Source: Nonomuraea guangzhouensis (GTDB lineage: Bacteria > Actinomycetota > Actinomycetes > Streptosporangiales > Streptosporangiaceae). From it: a DNA stretch of 64,000 nt. Location: NCBI RefSeq assembly GCF_019396345.1, contig NZ_JAHKRM010000019.1:62001-126000 (forward strand), read 5' to 3'. Below are positions 8,611 to 17,670 of this stretch, one piece after another. Positions within the stretch are counted from its first letter, which is position 1; every line of letters begins with the position of its first letter. The translations under genes were made by a program, and so were the position numbers. Under the pieces are notes generated by a model. That model made no database searches and had not been told where the DNA came from. It saw nothing but the letters and a program-made list of their open reading frames with translations.

Positions 8611-10308
8611 ATGGACGCAGGCAAGGCGATCTTGGACACGGTTGACCGGTATCGCCAGCGGCGCACCGCCCCGCTGGTGCTGGAGCTCGATCTCACCGAA
8701 GGGCTCACTGAAGGACCGCCGGCGGACCCGCTCTCCGCCGTGCTGTCCATGCGCAAGACGCGACTGTCCGATGTGCTGTCGGGACTCAAGCGGGCCAGGC
8801 AGGACTCCAGGGTCAAGGCGCTGGTCGTGAAGATCGGCGGCAATCCGCTCGGTCTGGCGATGGTGCAGGAGCTCCGGCAGGCGGTGGCCCAGTTCCGCGC
8901 CTCGGGCAAGCTGACCGTCGCGTTCGCCGAGACGTTCGGCGAGTTCGGCAACGCCACCGTGCCCTACTACCTGGCCACCGCCTTCGAGCGGATCTACCTG
9001 CAGCCGAGCGGCGACGTGGGGTTGACGGGCGTGGCGCTGGAGCAGCGCTTCGTCAAGGGCAGCCTGACGAAGCTGGGCATCGGCTACGAGGGCGGCCAGC
9101 GCCACGAGTACAAGACCGCGGCCAACATGTTCACCCAGGACCACATGACCGAGCCGCACCGCGAGTCGATGACCCGCATCGTCGAGTCGGTCATCGAGCA
9201 GGTCACCGTGGGCATCGCCGACGGCCGCCGGCTCGACCCGGCCAAGGTGCGCGAGCTCGTCGACCGCGGGCCCTTCATCGGCGCCGAGGCGCTGGAGGCC
9301 GGTCTGGTCGACGGCCTGGCCTACCGCGACGAGGTGTACGACGAGGTCAGGCAGGCCGCGGGCGGTGAGCCGCACCTGCAGTTCGTCTCCCGGTACGCCA
9401 GGGCTGCGGCCGTGCGCAAGCTGCCGAACCCGACGGCCGACGGCATCGCGCTCGTCCACGGCCACGGGCAGATCAGGTCCGGCCGCAGCGGGCGCAGCCC
9501 GCTCGGCGGCGGCGGCGCGATGGGCTCCGACACGGTGAGCGCCGCGCTGCGGGCCGCCCGGCGCGACGAGCACGTCAAGGCGATCGTGTTCCGGGTGGAC
9601 AGCCCCGGCGGCTCGTACGTCGCCTCGGACACGGTCTGGCGCGAGGTCGTGCTGGCCCGCAAGGTCAAGCCGGTGATCGTGTCGATGGGCGACGTGGCCG
9701 CGTCCGGCGGCTACTTCGTCTCGATGGCCGCCGACGTGATCGTCGCCCAGCCCGGCACGCTGACCGGCTCCATCGGGGTGTTCGCCGGCAAGCCGGTGAT
9801 GCGCGAGCTGCTGGAGAAGGTCGGGGTCAACTCCGAACTGGTGGCCGAGGGCACCAACGCGGGCATGTTCTCCGCGACGCGGGCCTGGTCCCCCGAGCAG
9901 TGGGAGCGGGTCAACGCCTGGCTCGACCGGATCTACGATGACTTCGTGGGCAAGGTCGCCGAGGGCCGCGGCCTGACCCGCGACCGCGCCCACGAGCTGG
10001 CCCGGGGCCGGGTCTGGACCGGTTCCGACGCGCGGTCCTGCGGCCTGGTGGACGAGCTGGGCGGCCTCGAAGACGCGCTCGGCATGGCCAGGAAGCGCGC
10101 GGGCCTGGGCGCGGAGGCGCCCGTGCGGGTCTATCCGCGGCTCAACCCGCTGGAGCGGCTGCGCGGACCGGAGTCGAGCGAGGACAAGGCCGCCGCGCTG
10201 ACCCGGGTCCGGCTGGACGCCTGGGGGCCGTTCGCCCGGCTCTCCGCCGAGCTGGGCTTCCCGGCCGCCGGGCCGCTGTCCCTCCCCGCGTGGTACAGGA
10301 TCCAGTGA
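8611..10308 (+). CDS. sppA: signal peptide peptidase SppA-type protease (S49, protease IV class)
   Basis: A 565-residue protein with two tandem S49/ClpP-like halves, as in long (protease IV) SppA. The expected dyad is seen: Lys168 in EYKTAANMF in the N-terminal half and Ser365 in GDVAASGGYFVSMAAD in the C-terminal half. FRVDSPGGS and LTGSIGVFAGK also match the family. These enzymes degrade cleaved signal peptides at the membrane. No clear N-terminal transmembrane helix is visible, so a peripheral or cytoplasmic form is likely. I prefer ATG 8611 (AGGG upstream) to the GTG 9 bases earlier. The gene follows two exported proteases, but a hairpin separates them. Confidence 0.9.
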   Translation: MDAGKAILDTVDRYRQRRTAPLVLELDLTEGLTEGPPADPLSAVLSMRKTRLSDVLSGLKRARQDSRVKALVVKIGGNPLGLAMVQELRQAVAQFRASGKLTVAFAETFGEFGNATVPYYLATAFERIYLQPSGDVGLTGVALEQRFVKGSLTKLGIGYEGGQRHEYKTAANMFTQDHMTEPHRESMTRIVESVIEQVTVGIADGRRLDPAKVRELVDRGPFIGAEALEAGLVDGLAYRDEVYDEVRQAAGGEPHLQFVSRYARAAAVRKLPNPTADGIALVHGHGQIRSGRSGRSPLGGGGAMGSDTVSAALRAARRDEHVKAIVFRVDSPGGSYVASDTVWREVVLARKVKPVIVSMGDVAASGGYFVSMAADVIVAQPGTLTGSIGVFAGKPVMRELLEKVGVNSELVAEGTNAGMFSATRAWSPEQWERVNAWLDRIYDDFVGKVAEGRGLTRDRAHELARGRVWTGSDARSCGLVDELGGLEDALGMARKRAGLGAEAPVRVYPRLNPLERLRGPESSEDKAAALTRVRLDAWGPFARLSAELGFPAAGPLSLPAWYRIQ

Positions 10309-10327
10309 GGCTGCCGTACGGGCTGGG

Positions 10328-10810
10328 TCAGGAGCCCATCGGGCGGTAGCGGCCGCGCAGTCGTACGAGCGGCTGGAGAGAGGACGTGACGTACGGCACC
10401 GCGAGCACGCGCGCGACGAACAGCGTGTGATCCCCGGCGGGGACCACCTGGGTGGTCTCCGCCTCCAGGGCCGCGACGCCGTTCTCGACGACGATCGCGT
10501 CCGAGTGTGCGCCGCGGTGGTGCGCGATGCCCGCCACCAGGTGGCGGGCGCTGGGCCGGCCGGCGGCGGCGAAGCGGCTGGCGATCGCGGCCTGCCCGGC
10601 CGACAGGAGCGAGGCCGACCAGCGGTCCTGGCGCAGCAGCACCTCGCAGAGGTAGCCGTCGCTGCGCAGGCTCACCAGCACCAGCGGCGGCTCCAGCGAG
10701 ACGGACATCAGCGCCGAGACCGTGGCGCCCAGGTCGTCGCGGTCGTCGCGCACGGTGACCACCGCCACGCCCGCCGCGAGCTGTGCCATCGCCTCGGTGA
10801 ACTCGCTCAC
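10328..10810 (-). CDS. flavin reductase-like FMN-binding split-barrel protein
   Basis: The 160-residue protein has the order typical of flavin reductase domain proteins: LAAGVAVVTVRD at the N-terminus, a GATVSALMSVSLEPPLVLVSL segment where FMN usually binds, RFAAAGR in the middle, and a terminal strand LVRLRGRYRP. Members reduce flavin with NAD(P)H for a partner monooxygenase. No monooxygenase is adjacent. It is the last gene on the minus strand after the ABC importer, 40 bases from the binding-protein gene, so it may be co-transcribed by read-through. The partner is unknown. Confidence 0.8.
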   Translation of the reverse strand: MSEFTEAMAQLAAGVAVVTVRDDRDDLGATVSALMSVSLEPPLVLVSLRSDGYLCEVLLRQDRWSASLLSAGQAAIASRFAAAGRPSARHLVAGIAHHRGAHSDAIVVENGVAALEAETTQVVPAGDHTLFVARVLAVPYVTSSLQPLVRLRGRYRPMGS

Positions 10811-10850
10811 GGCGAGAGCCCCCGGAGTCCGGGGACCCTCGCCGGGCGGG

Positions 10851-11777
10851 TCAGCCGAGGCCGTTGGAGGTCAGCCATTCCTTGGCCACCGTGGCGGGCT
10901 CGTCCTTGTTGACGGCGATCTTCTGCATCATGTCGAGCAGCGACTGCGTCGAGAGCTTGGCCGAGATGGCGTTGAGCGTGCTGGTGATCGTGTCGTTCAC
11001 GGCCGCCTTGTTGACCAGCGGCGTCACGTTCTGGGCGGCGAAGAGGTTCTTCGTGTCCTGGAGCGAGACGAGGTTGTTCGCGGCGATCTTCGGGTCCGTG
11101 CTGAACACGTTGCCGACCTGGACCGTGCCGTCCTTGATGGCGTCGGCCGTGGTGGCGCCGGTGGCCTTCCAGTCCTTGAACTCGATCCCGTAGACCGACT
11201 TCAGCTCCTTCTCCCAGCGCTGCTTGAACTCGGGCGGAGCGCCGATGACCCAGGTCTTGGAGACCTTGGCCAGATCTTCCATGGTGTTGAGCGACTGCTT
11301 GGCCTGCTCGTCCTTGGTGATCGTCAGGGTGTCCTTGTCCTCGGCGGGCGAGGAGTCGAGGACCTCCAGCTCGGGCGGGAGCTTCGTCTTGAGCTCCGCG
11401 TTGACCTCCTCGGTGGTCTTCGCCTTGGTCGCCTTGTCGACGAAGGCCAGCAGGTTGCCGTTGTACTCGGGCACTATGGTCAGCCCGCCGCTCTTGACCT
11501 GGTCGTAGATGACCTCACGGGTGCCGATGCCGGGCTTCTCCTCGACCTGTACACCCTTGGCCTCCAGTGCCTGGGCGTAAATGGAGGCGAGCAGCGTGTT
11601 CTCGTCGAAGTTGGCGGAACCGATGATCACCTTGCCCCCGCCACTGGCGGACGCCGAGCCGCTGGGCGCCGCGCTCGTGGTGTTGAGCGGGTTGCCTCCA
11701 CCGCCGCCGCCCCCACACGCGGTCAACGCGAGCGTCGCCGACAGCAGCACCGCCGCAGTGCTGAACATGCGTTTCAT
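10851..11777 (-). CDS. glycine betaine/choline-type substrate-binding lipoprotein
   Basis: The N-terminus MKRMFST...ATLALTAC is a lipoprotein signal with Cys21 as the lipidated residue, followed by a Gly-rich tether. The mature part (~50-308) fits the OpuAC/ProX/OsmF fold: VIIGSANFDENTLLA at the start, and VPEYNGNLL, typical of this quaternary-amine-binding subgroup. It would capture substrate outside the membrane for the two permeases and ATPase encoded upstream on the same strand. The ligand (betaine, choline, carnitine, ergothioneine) cannot be decided from sequence. It is the last importer gene in the operon. Confidence 0.88.
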   Translation of the reverse strand: MKRMFSTAAVLLSATLALTACGGGGGGGNPLNTTSAAPSGSASASGGGKVIIGSANFDENTLLASIYAQALEAKGVQVEEKPGIGTREVIYDQVKSGGLTIVPEYNGNLLAFVDKATKAKTTEEVNAELKTKLPPELEVLDSSPAEDKDTLTITKDEQAKQSLNTMEDLAKVSKTWVIGAPPEFKQRWEKELKSVYGIEFKDWKATGATTADAIKDGTVQVGNVFSTDPKIAANNLVSLQDTKNLFAAQNVTPLVNKAAVNDTITSTLNAISAKLSTQSLLDMMQKIAVNKDEPATVAKEWLTSNGLG

Positions 11778-11813
11778 CCTTATTTCCTTCCTAAGCGGCA
11801 GGTAATAGAGAGA

Positions 11814-12485
11814 TTAGCGGACCTTGACCCGCTGACTCACCCCTGGAGAGACCGTCACCCACCGAACAACGGTGAACAGGACCTGCACGACGAGCGCGAA
11901 CAACACAATCAGTACTGAACCCCCAACCACGCTGGCGTAATCCTGCGTGGCGAATCCATCGATAACGAATCGGCCGAGCCCGCCCAGCCCGGTGTAGGCC
12001 GCGATCGTGGTCGTGGCCACCACCTGGATGGCCGAAAGCCGGAGCCCCAGCAGGATCAGCGGCAGCGCCACGGGCACCAGCACCCGCCCGAGCACCTGCC
12101 CGCTGCGCAGCCCCATCCCGTAGGCGGCGTCACGGAGCTCCGGGTCCACACCTCTGATGCCCTCGAAGGTGTTGACCAGGATCGGTGGTATGGCCAGCAG
12201 GACAAGAGGGATGATCACCGGCAGGATCGACGCGGTGCCGAGCAGCAGCACGAACATCACCAGCAACCCCAGCGTCGGCAGCGCCCTGGCCAGGTTGGCC
12301 GTGACGACCACACCGAGGCCGCCCTTGCCGGTGTGCCCGATCAGCAGGCCGAGCGGGATCGCGATCAGCACGGCCAGGACCAGCGCCATGACCGAGAATT
12401 CCAGGTGTTCGAGCAGCCGCGCGGGGATGCTCGCGGGTCCCGACCAGTTCTCCGCCTTGCCGAAGAACTCCAGCAGCCAGTTCAC
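11814..12485 (-). CDS. ABC importer permease (OpuCB/OpuCD, ProW-like)
   Basis: A 223-residue membrane protein of the BPD transport (MetI-like) superfamily, with about five or six hydrophobic helices and the EAA-type loop around DAAYGMGLRSGQVLGRVLVPVALPLI. It starts at GTG and overlaps the stop of the preceding permease as GTGA. With that partner it would form the heterodimeric channel of the betaine-type importer. The N-terminal stretch NWLLEFFGKAENW is typical of the subfamily. Confidence 0.9.
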   Translation of the reverse strand: MNWLLEFFGKAENWSGPASIPARLLEHLEFSVMALVLAVLIAIPLGLLIGHTGKGGLGVVVTANLARALPTLGLLVMFVLLLGTASILPVIIPLVLLAIPPILVNTFEGIRGVDPELRDAAYGMGLRSGQVLGRVLVPVALPLILLGLRLSAIQVVATTTIAAYTGLGGLGRFVIDGFATQDYASVVGGSVLIVLFALVVQVLFTVVRWVTVSPGVSQRVKVR

Positions 12486-13156
12486 GCGGACCTCCTAGCC
12501 CTGACCCAGGGGGTCAGCAGCCGCTGCGCGAGCACCAGGAGACCGTCGGCGACCAGGGCCAGCAGCACGATCAGCACGATGCCGACGAGCGCGGGCGGCA
12601 CGAACGGGTTCTGGTACGCCCTGGTGAACAGCATCCCCAGACCGCCCTGCCCGATCAGCGCGCCGACACTCACGAGGCTGATGCTGGAGACGGCGACGAC
12701 CCGGAGCCCGGCGAGCACGACCGGCGTGGCGATCGGCAGCTCGACCTGCACCAGGCGGCGCAGCGGGGTGAACCCCATCGCGACGGCCGACTGCCGCACA
12801 TGCTCGGGCACCGCGCCGAGCCCGTCCACCACGGACGGGATGAGCACGGCGCAGGCGTAGAGGGTCAGCGGCACGATCACCGTCGTCTTCGACAGGCCGG
12901 TGAACTGGATGAGCAGCATGAAGACCGGCAGCGATGGGAGCGCGTAGAAGACGTTCATCACGCCGGACGTCGGCTGGTAGAGCCAGCGCCAGCGTACGCA
13001 GGCCAGCCCCAGCGGCAGCGCCAGGACCAGCGCGACGACGATCGGCACCAGGGACATGATCAGGTGGTCGCCGAGCAGGTTCTTGATGCTGTCGACCCGG
13101 CCGGTGTCCCAGTTGCGCGCGATCCACTCCCATACGGAAGGAGGGCCGTCAGCCAT
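12482..13156 (-). CDS. ABC importer permease (OpuCB, ProW-like), first of the pair
   Basis: A 224-residue permease starting MADGPPSVWEWIARNW. Its family pattern is clear: HLIMSLVPIVVALVLALPLG, then VVDGLGAVPEHVRQSAVAMG as the EAA loop, then LVQVELPIATPVVLAGLRV. The ATG at 13156 overlaps the end of the ATPase gene by eight bases, and its stop overlaps the next permease start, so all three are translationally coupled. The frame stays open upstream of this ATG inside the ATPase gene, but that extension is Arg/Ser-rich and not protein-like. Confidence 0.9.
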   Translation of the reverse strand: MADGPPSVWEWIARNWDTGRVDSIKNLLGDHLIMSLVPIVVALVLALPLGLACVRWRWLYQPTSGVMNVFYALPSLPVFMLLIQFTGLSKTTVIVPLTLYACAVLIPSVVDGLGAVPEHVRQSAVAMGFTPLRRLVQVELPIATPVVLAGLRVVAVSSISLVSVGALIGQGGLGMLFTRAYQNPFVPPALVGIVLIVLLALVADGLLVLAQRLLTPWVRARRSA

Positions 13157-14207
13157 CGGCCGCCTCCGCCAGAGCCTCGTCGAGCGCCTCTCTGGTGGCC
13201 ACGCCGACGACCTTGCCGTCCTCATCCACGGCCACCGCGCAGCCCGACGGCGACAGCAGCGCCGCGTCGAGGGTCGAGCGCATCGAGTCGCGGCCGAGCA
13301 CGAACGCCCCGTACGGCTCCAGCTCGCCGAGCCGCTCGCGCGAGATCCAGCCGACCGGCCGGTCATCAGCGGTGACGACGAGCAGCCACGGCTCGTCCGT
13401 CGGGCCCTCGAACCCCTCGGGCACGGTCAGGTCGGAGCGCAGGCGCAGGCCCTGCGTCGAGATGAACTGCAAGCGCCTGATGCCCCGGTCATGACCGAGG
13501 AACTCCCGGACGAAGTCGTCGGCGGGCTCCGACAGCAGCGTCTTGGGATCGGCCAGCTGCGCCAGCTTGCCGCCCACGCGCAGGACGGCGACCTTGTCGC
13601 CGAGCTTGATGGCCTCGTCGATGTCGTGGGTGACGAAGACGATGGTCTTGTTCAGCTCCGCCTGCAGTCTGAGCAGCTCTTCCTGGAGGCTGGTGCGCAC
13701 GATCGGGTCGACCGCGCTGAACGGCTCGTCCATGAGCAGCACCGGCGGGTCCGCCGCGAGCGCCCTGGCCACGCCGACACGCTGCTGCTGACCGCCGGAC
13801 AGCTGGAACGGGTAACGCTCGCCCATGACCGGGTCGAGCCCCACGCGTTCGAGCAGCTCCATGGCCCGGTCCCGGGCCTTCTTGCGGTCCCAGCCGAGCA
13901 AATAGGGGACGGTGGCGATATTGTCAACGATCTTCCGGTGCGGGAAGAGCCCCGCCTGCTGGATGACGTACCCGATGCCACGCCGCAACGTCGGCGGATC
14001 GATGCCCTGCACAGGCACGCCGTCAAGGAGGATCTGCCCCTCTGAGGCATCGATCATCCGGTTGATCATTCGTAGGGACGTCGTCTTCCCGCACCCCGAG
14101 GGACCGACGAACACAGTGATCTCACCTGTCGGTGCCTCAAGGCTCAGGTGATCAACAGCGACCGTGCCGTCCGGGTAGCGTTTGGTGACGTCGTCAAATG
14201 TGATCAC
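13149..14207 (-). CDS. ABC importer ATPase with CBS domains (OpuCA/ProV-like)
   Basis: The 352-residue protein has Walker A GPSGCGKT at 35-42, the signature LSGGQQQRVGVARAL, Walker B VLLMDEP and the switch His in VFVTHDIDEA. The last ~115 residues look like a pair of CBS domains (LLVVTADDRPVGWISRERL and AVDEDGKVVGVATREAL), which in OpuA/OpuC-type systems sense ionic strength or nucleotides. It is the first gene of the minus-strand operon ATPase-permease-permease-binding protein, transcribed from the 14.2-14.5 kb gap. It energises uptake of a quaternary amine, probably for osmoprotection. Confidence 0.93.
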   Translation of the reverse strand: MITFDDVTKRYPDGTVAVDHLSLEAPTGEITVFVGPSGCGKTTSLRMINRMIDASEGQILLDGVPVQGIDPPTLRRGIGYVIQQAGLFPHRKIVDNIATVPYLLGWDRKKARDRAMELLERVGLDPVMGERYPFQLSGGQQQRVGVARALAADPPVLLMDEPFSAVDPIVRTSLQEELLRLQAELNKTIVFVTHDIDEAIKLGDKVAVLRVGGKLAQLADPKTLLSEPADDFVREFLGHDRGIRRLQFISTQGLRLRSDLTVPEGFEGPTDEPWLLVVTADDRPVGWISRERLGELEPYGAFVLGRDSMRSTLDAALLSPSGCAVAVDEDGKVVGVATREALDEALAEAADG

Positions 14208-14324
14208 GCGCGACCTCTCGCGTTCGTGGCGGAGGCCGCAGCCCCCTGCTACAGCCGCCGCATGATCTCTCAGAAGGCGACAAGACTACGGTGATCCTGC
14301 CCGCTCTGTCCCCCCGGTCCCCTG

Positions 14325-14353
14325 TGAAACGCTTCAGCTAGCTGCAAGTTTCA
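14325..14353. promoter_or_regulatory. nested inverted repeat in the divergent promoter region
   Basis: TGAAAC (14325-14330) and GTTTCA (14348-14353) flank the perfect 10-bp palindrome CAGCTAGCTG (14335-14344). A second palindrome, TTACCTGGGTAA, lies at 14381-14392. The 267-base gap separates the ABC importer operon (minus strand) from the sigma-like gene (plus strand) and contains no gene. The repeats are candidate operators, and the regulator is unknown. Confidence 0.4.
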
Positions 14354-14474
14354 TACGAAATGCCGTGCTGCTAGTGCGCTTTACCTGGGTAAGTTGGCAT
14401 GATTACCACCACAGACATCGACGCCGCACCCCCCACCCTCAAGCGTCCGTATTTCAGCAAGAGGATCCGGCCCC

Positions 14475-16031
14475 GTGACACACTCGCTCACCGATCACCC
14501 CTCCCAGGCGGAACTGATCGCGGAGCTCTACGACCGTTACGCCGCCGGGCTGTTCGCGTACTGCGCTGACCAGCTCGGGGACCACGGTTCCGCAGCCGAC
14601 GCCCTGGTGTCCGTCCTCTCGAGCGTCCCGGCGACGCCGCCGCCCCGCGCCGCGCTGTTCGCGTTCGCCCGGCGCGAGATCCACCGCCGCGACGTCGTCT
14701 ACGCGCCTTCGGTGGTCGACCCGCTGATCGACCCGGCGTCCGCGCTGGTGGAGCGGGCGCTGCGGGAGTTACGCCCGCACCAGCGCGAGGTGCTCGTGCT
14801 GGGCGAGGTGTGCGGGCTGGATCTGGCCGAGCTGGCCTGGGTGCTCGACGTGGCGCCCGACACGGCGGACGAGCTGGCCACCAGCGCCGCGCTCCGCTAC
14901 CGGCAGGCGCTCGACACCGCGCTGGCCTACGTCGGTCCCCGCATCCCCAAGCCGGTGGCCGACGTCTACGGGGCGCTCGGTGTCGCGCCGCTGCGCGACG
15001 TGCTGGGGCGGCTGCCGTGGCCGTCGCCGCCCGAGCATCTCCACTCGCGTTTCGTGTCCCAGGTCATGCGTGGTCGTACGGCGGCGCCGATGTTCGTCAA
15101 GCCGCTCTGGCCGGGGCCGCCGACGTGGCCGCTGCCGTTAGGTGAGGCGGATCCGGCGACCACCACGGGGATCTTCCCGACGGAGCTGCTGACGCCGCCG
15201 TCGCCGTCCCGGGTGCCGGAGCACGAGGCGCCCACGGCGCCGATGCCGAAACTCCGTTTCGGGCCCGACGAGGCGTTTTCTGGGACCGGCCAGCCGTTTT
15301 CCGGGCTCGATCAGGCGTTTTCCGGGATCGGGCGGCGGCTGGAGGGGCCTGGCCGCGTTCCCTCCGGCCCCGACCAGGCGGCGCCCGGCGCGGACCCGGC
15401 TCCGGCGGGACAGCGGTTCTTCACGCCCCGGCCGACGAGCGCCCGATCAGCCTGGGAGGCCCTTTTCGGCGCCCGCCCACCCAAAGACGCGCCCTCCACT
15501 GCGAAGCCATTCCCGGACCCGCTTTTCGGTGCGTGGCCGCCCGAAGACGGGTCCTCGGGCGCGAAGCCGGTGCATGACGGGCTGTTCCGTCTGCCGCAGC
15601 CCGTCGAGCCGGGCTCCGGGAAGCCGGTCGGCGAGGCCGTGACGAAGCCGCCTTTCCCGCTCTCGGCGTCCATTCCCGGCGATGTGCTGGACGACGACGC
15701 GGTGACCCAGGAGCTGCCCGCCATCGGCGACATCCTCGTGCACAAGGGCCCGGCCAGGGAGCCGGGCGCCCTCTTCGTCCCGAGGTCCGCCGCCAAAGAG
15801 CCCGTCTATCGGATGCCGGTCCCGCTGATGTTCCCGCCCAGCGTGGACGACCTGCCGATCGTGGACGACCTGCCCGACGACTTGCCGGACATGCCGGCCG
15901 TACCGGAAGCCCGGGTACGGCCCGGCCGGGACAAGCACTACGACTGGGCGTGGGAGCTGGTCGGGTTCCTGGTCTGCGTCGTCATCGCGATGATCGTGTT
16001 CTTCGCGGTCCCGCTCGTCATCGGGCCGTAA
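14475..16031 (+). CDS. sigma-70-like protein with long disordered linker and C-terminal membrane anchor
   Basis: Residues ~10-165 resemble an ECF sigma factor: AELYDRYAAGLFAYCADQLG like region 2, and LRELRPHQREVLVLGEVCGL with LAELAWVLDVAPD like region 4. Residues ~200-480 are Pro/Gly/Ser-rich with short degenerate repeats (PFSGLDQ, AFSGIGR; PLFGAWPPEDG). The end is one hydrophobic helix, VGFLVCVVIAMIVFFAVPLV, that would anchor it with the sigma-like part in the cytoplasm. It starts at GTG with AGAGGAT upstream. Region 2 is weak, so it may be a sigma-derived regulator rather than an active sigma factor. No anti-sigma gene adjoins it. Confidence 0.7.
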   Translation: MTHSLTDHPSQAELIAELYDRYAAGLFAYCADQLGDHGSAADALVSVLSSVPATPPPRAALFAFARREIHRRDVVYAPSVVDPLIDPASALVERALRELRPHQREVLVLGEVCGLDLAELAWVLDVAPDTADELATSAALRYRQALDTALAYVGPRIPKPVADVYGALGVAPLRDVLGRLPWPSPPEHLHSRFVSQVMRGRTAAPMFVKPLWPGPPTWPLPLGEADPATTTGIFPTELLTPPSPSRVPEHEAPTAPMPKLRFGPDEAFSGTGQPFSGLDQAFSGIGRRLEGPGRVPSGPDQAAPGADPAPAGQRFFTPRPTSARSAWEALFGARPPKDAPSTAKPFPDPLFGAWPPEDGSSGAKPVHDGLFRLPQPVEPGSGKPVGEAVTKPPFPLSASIPGDVLDDDAVTQELPAIGDILVHKGPAREPGALFVPRSAAKEPVYRMPVPLMFPPSVDDLPIVDDLPDDLPDMPAVPEARVRPGRDKHYDWAWELVGFLVCVVIAMIVFFAVPLVIGP

Positions 16032-16032
16032 G

Positions 16033-17199
16033 TCAGTCGGCCGAGAGGATCAGGCCGCTGGTCGGGACGCCGGTGCCGGCCGTGACCAGGACGTTGCGTA
16101 CGCCGCCCACCTGGTTGGCGGAGGTGCCTCTGACCTGGCGTACGGCCTCGGCGATGCCGTTCATGCCGTGGATGTAGGCCTCGCCGAGCTGGCCGCCGTT
16201 CGGGTTGACGGGCAGGCGGCCGCCGAGCTCGATGCCGCCGTCCTGGAGGTAGCCGGGGGCCTCTCCCCGGCCGCAGAACCCGAGCTCCTCCAGTTGGGCC
16301 AGGACGAACGGGGTGAAGTGGTCGTACAGGATGGCTGTCTGGATGTCCTGCGGGCTCAGGCCGGACATTTCCCATAAGCGTCGCCCGACGACTCCCATCT
16401 CCGGCAGACCGCTCATGTCATCGCGGTAGTAGCTGGTCATCATCATCTGCCCCACGCCCGCGCCCTGCGCGGCGGCCGTGATCACGGCCGGGGAGCGGCG
16501 CAGGTCCCGGGCCCGTTCGGCGCTCGTGACCACCAGGGCCACGGCCCCGTCGCTCTCCTGGCAGCAGTCGAGCAGGTGCAGCGGCTCCACGATCCACTTG
16601 GACGCCTGGTGCTCCGCCAGCGTGATGGGCCGGCCGTGGAACCAGGCGGCGGGGTTCGTGGCCGCGTGCCTGCGCATGGCGACGGCCACCCGGCCGAAGT
16701 CCTCTGATGTGGCGCCGTAGGTGTGCATGTACCGCTGGGCGAACATGGCCACCCACCCGGCCGGCGTCATCAGCCCGAACGGCACGTGCCAGCTCATCTC
16801 CAGCCCCTGCGAGGTCGGCTGCCCGCCCAGGCGCGCGTCGGGCTGCCCGAACCTGCGGCCGGACCGCTCGTTGAACGCCCGATAGCAGACGACGGTGTTC
16901 GCCGCTCCGGTCGCGACGGCCATGGCGGCCTGGGCCACCGTGCCGCACGCCGCCCCGCCGCCGTACTCGACCCGCGAGAAGTAGGTGAGCTCACCGGCGC
17001 CGATCTCGCGGGCGACGGCGATCTCCTGGTTGGTGTCCTGGGTGAAGGTCACCATCCCGTCCACGTCACCCGGCGCCACCCCGGCGTCGTCGAGCGCGGC
17101 GAACACGGCCTCGGCGGCCAGCCGCAACTCCGACCGGCCGGACCGCTTGCTGAACTCGGTGGCGCCGATGCCCGCGATGGCGGCTTGGGACTTGAGCAC
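16033..17199 (-). CDS. ltp2: Ltp2-like thiolase-fold retroaldolase (steroid side-chain)
   Basis: A 388-residue lipid-transfer/SCP-x thiolase-family protein beginning AAIAGIGATEFSKRSGR. It lacks the usual Cys-His-Cys arrangement of degradative thiolases, as expected for Ltp2. In the known pathway Ltp2, bound to the DUF35 part of ChsH2, cleaves the 17-hydroxy-pregnenone-type CoA thioester, releasing propionyl-CoA and the C17-ketosteroid. Conserved blocks seen are EYGGGAACG, SYYRDDMSG and GQLGEAYIHGMNG. It starts at GTG after AAGGAG. It is last in the operon, 57 bases after chsH1, matching Rv3540c of the mycobacterial igr operon in size and position. Confidence 0.87.
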   Translation of the reverse strand: MLKSQAAIAGIGATEFSKRSGRSELRLAAEAVFAALDDAGVAPGDVDGMVTFTQDTNQEIAVAREIGAGELTYFSRVEYGGGAACGTVAQAAMAVATGAANTVVCYRAFNERSGRRFGQPDARLGGQPTSQGLEMSWHVPFGLMTPAGWVAMFAQRYMHTYGATSEDFGRVAVAMRRHAATNPAAWFHGRPITLAEHQASKWIVEPLHLLDCCQESDGAVALVVTSAERARDLRRSPAVITAAAQGAGVGQMMMTSYYRDDMSGLPEMGVVGRRLWEMSGLSPQDIQTAILYDHFTPFVLAQLEELGFCGRGEAPGYLQDGGIELGGRLPVNPNGGQLGEAYIHGMNGIAEAVRQVRGTSANQVGGVRNVLVTAGTGVPTSGLILSAD

Positions 17200-17256
17200 T
17201 TACCGCTCCTTCGTTGAGGTGATCAGGTCTTGAGCCGCCGCTACGTTCCCGCGTGG

Positions 17257-17670
17257 TCAGGGGGCTGAGGGGAGGGTGAGGGTGATCGTGCCGGTGGCGT
17301 GGTCGCCGAGGCTGACCTTGCCCCGCACCTCGACCGTGAACTCCCCCGCCTCCCGCGAGACGATCGTGCCGTTGAAGCTCAGCCGGTCGCCCGCGTACGC
17401 CGGGACGCCGAGCTTGACCTTGATGCGCCGGATGATCGCCTCAGGACCCGCCCAGTCCGTGACGTACCGTTCCACCAGCCCCATCGTGGTCAGGATGTTG
17501 AGGAAGATGTCCTTGGAGCCCTGCGCGCGGGCGCCCTCGACGTCGTGGTGGACCGGGGTGAAGTCCATGGTGGCGAGAGCGGTGGAGACGACCACCGTGG
17601 GCGTGAGGTCGATCGACAGCTCGGGAAGCACCGAACCGATCTCGACCTGGTCTTCGGTCAGCGTCCGCAT
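17257..17670 (-). CDS. chsH1: MaoC-like enoyl-CoA hydratase subunit ChsH1
   Basis: A 137-residue single hot-dog (MaoC-like) domain with DFTPVHHDVEGARAQG as the substrate-loop and active-site region. In Mycobacterium, ChsH1 pairs with ChsH2 to hydrate the steroid enoyl-CoA with a three-carbon side chain. The ATG at 17670 shares a base with the chsH2 stop (TGATG) and has GGAG eight bases upstream, so I chose it over the in-frame ATG 12 bases earlier. Size and order match Rv3541c. Operon membership is clear. Confidence 0.87.
   Translation of the reverse strand: MRTLTEDQVEIGSVLPELSIDLTPTVVVSTALATMDFTPVHHDVEGARAQGSKDIFLNILTTMGLVERYVTDWAGPEAIIRRIKVKLGVPAYAGDRLSFNGTIVSREAGEFTVEVRGKVSLGDHATGTITLTLPSAP

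Noticed and set aside
12482..13366. Longer N-terminus for the first betaine-type permease
   Set aside because: The added ~70 residues are Arg/Ser-rich and overlap the CBS region of the ATPase gene. The ATG at 13156 fits the family.
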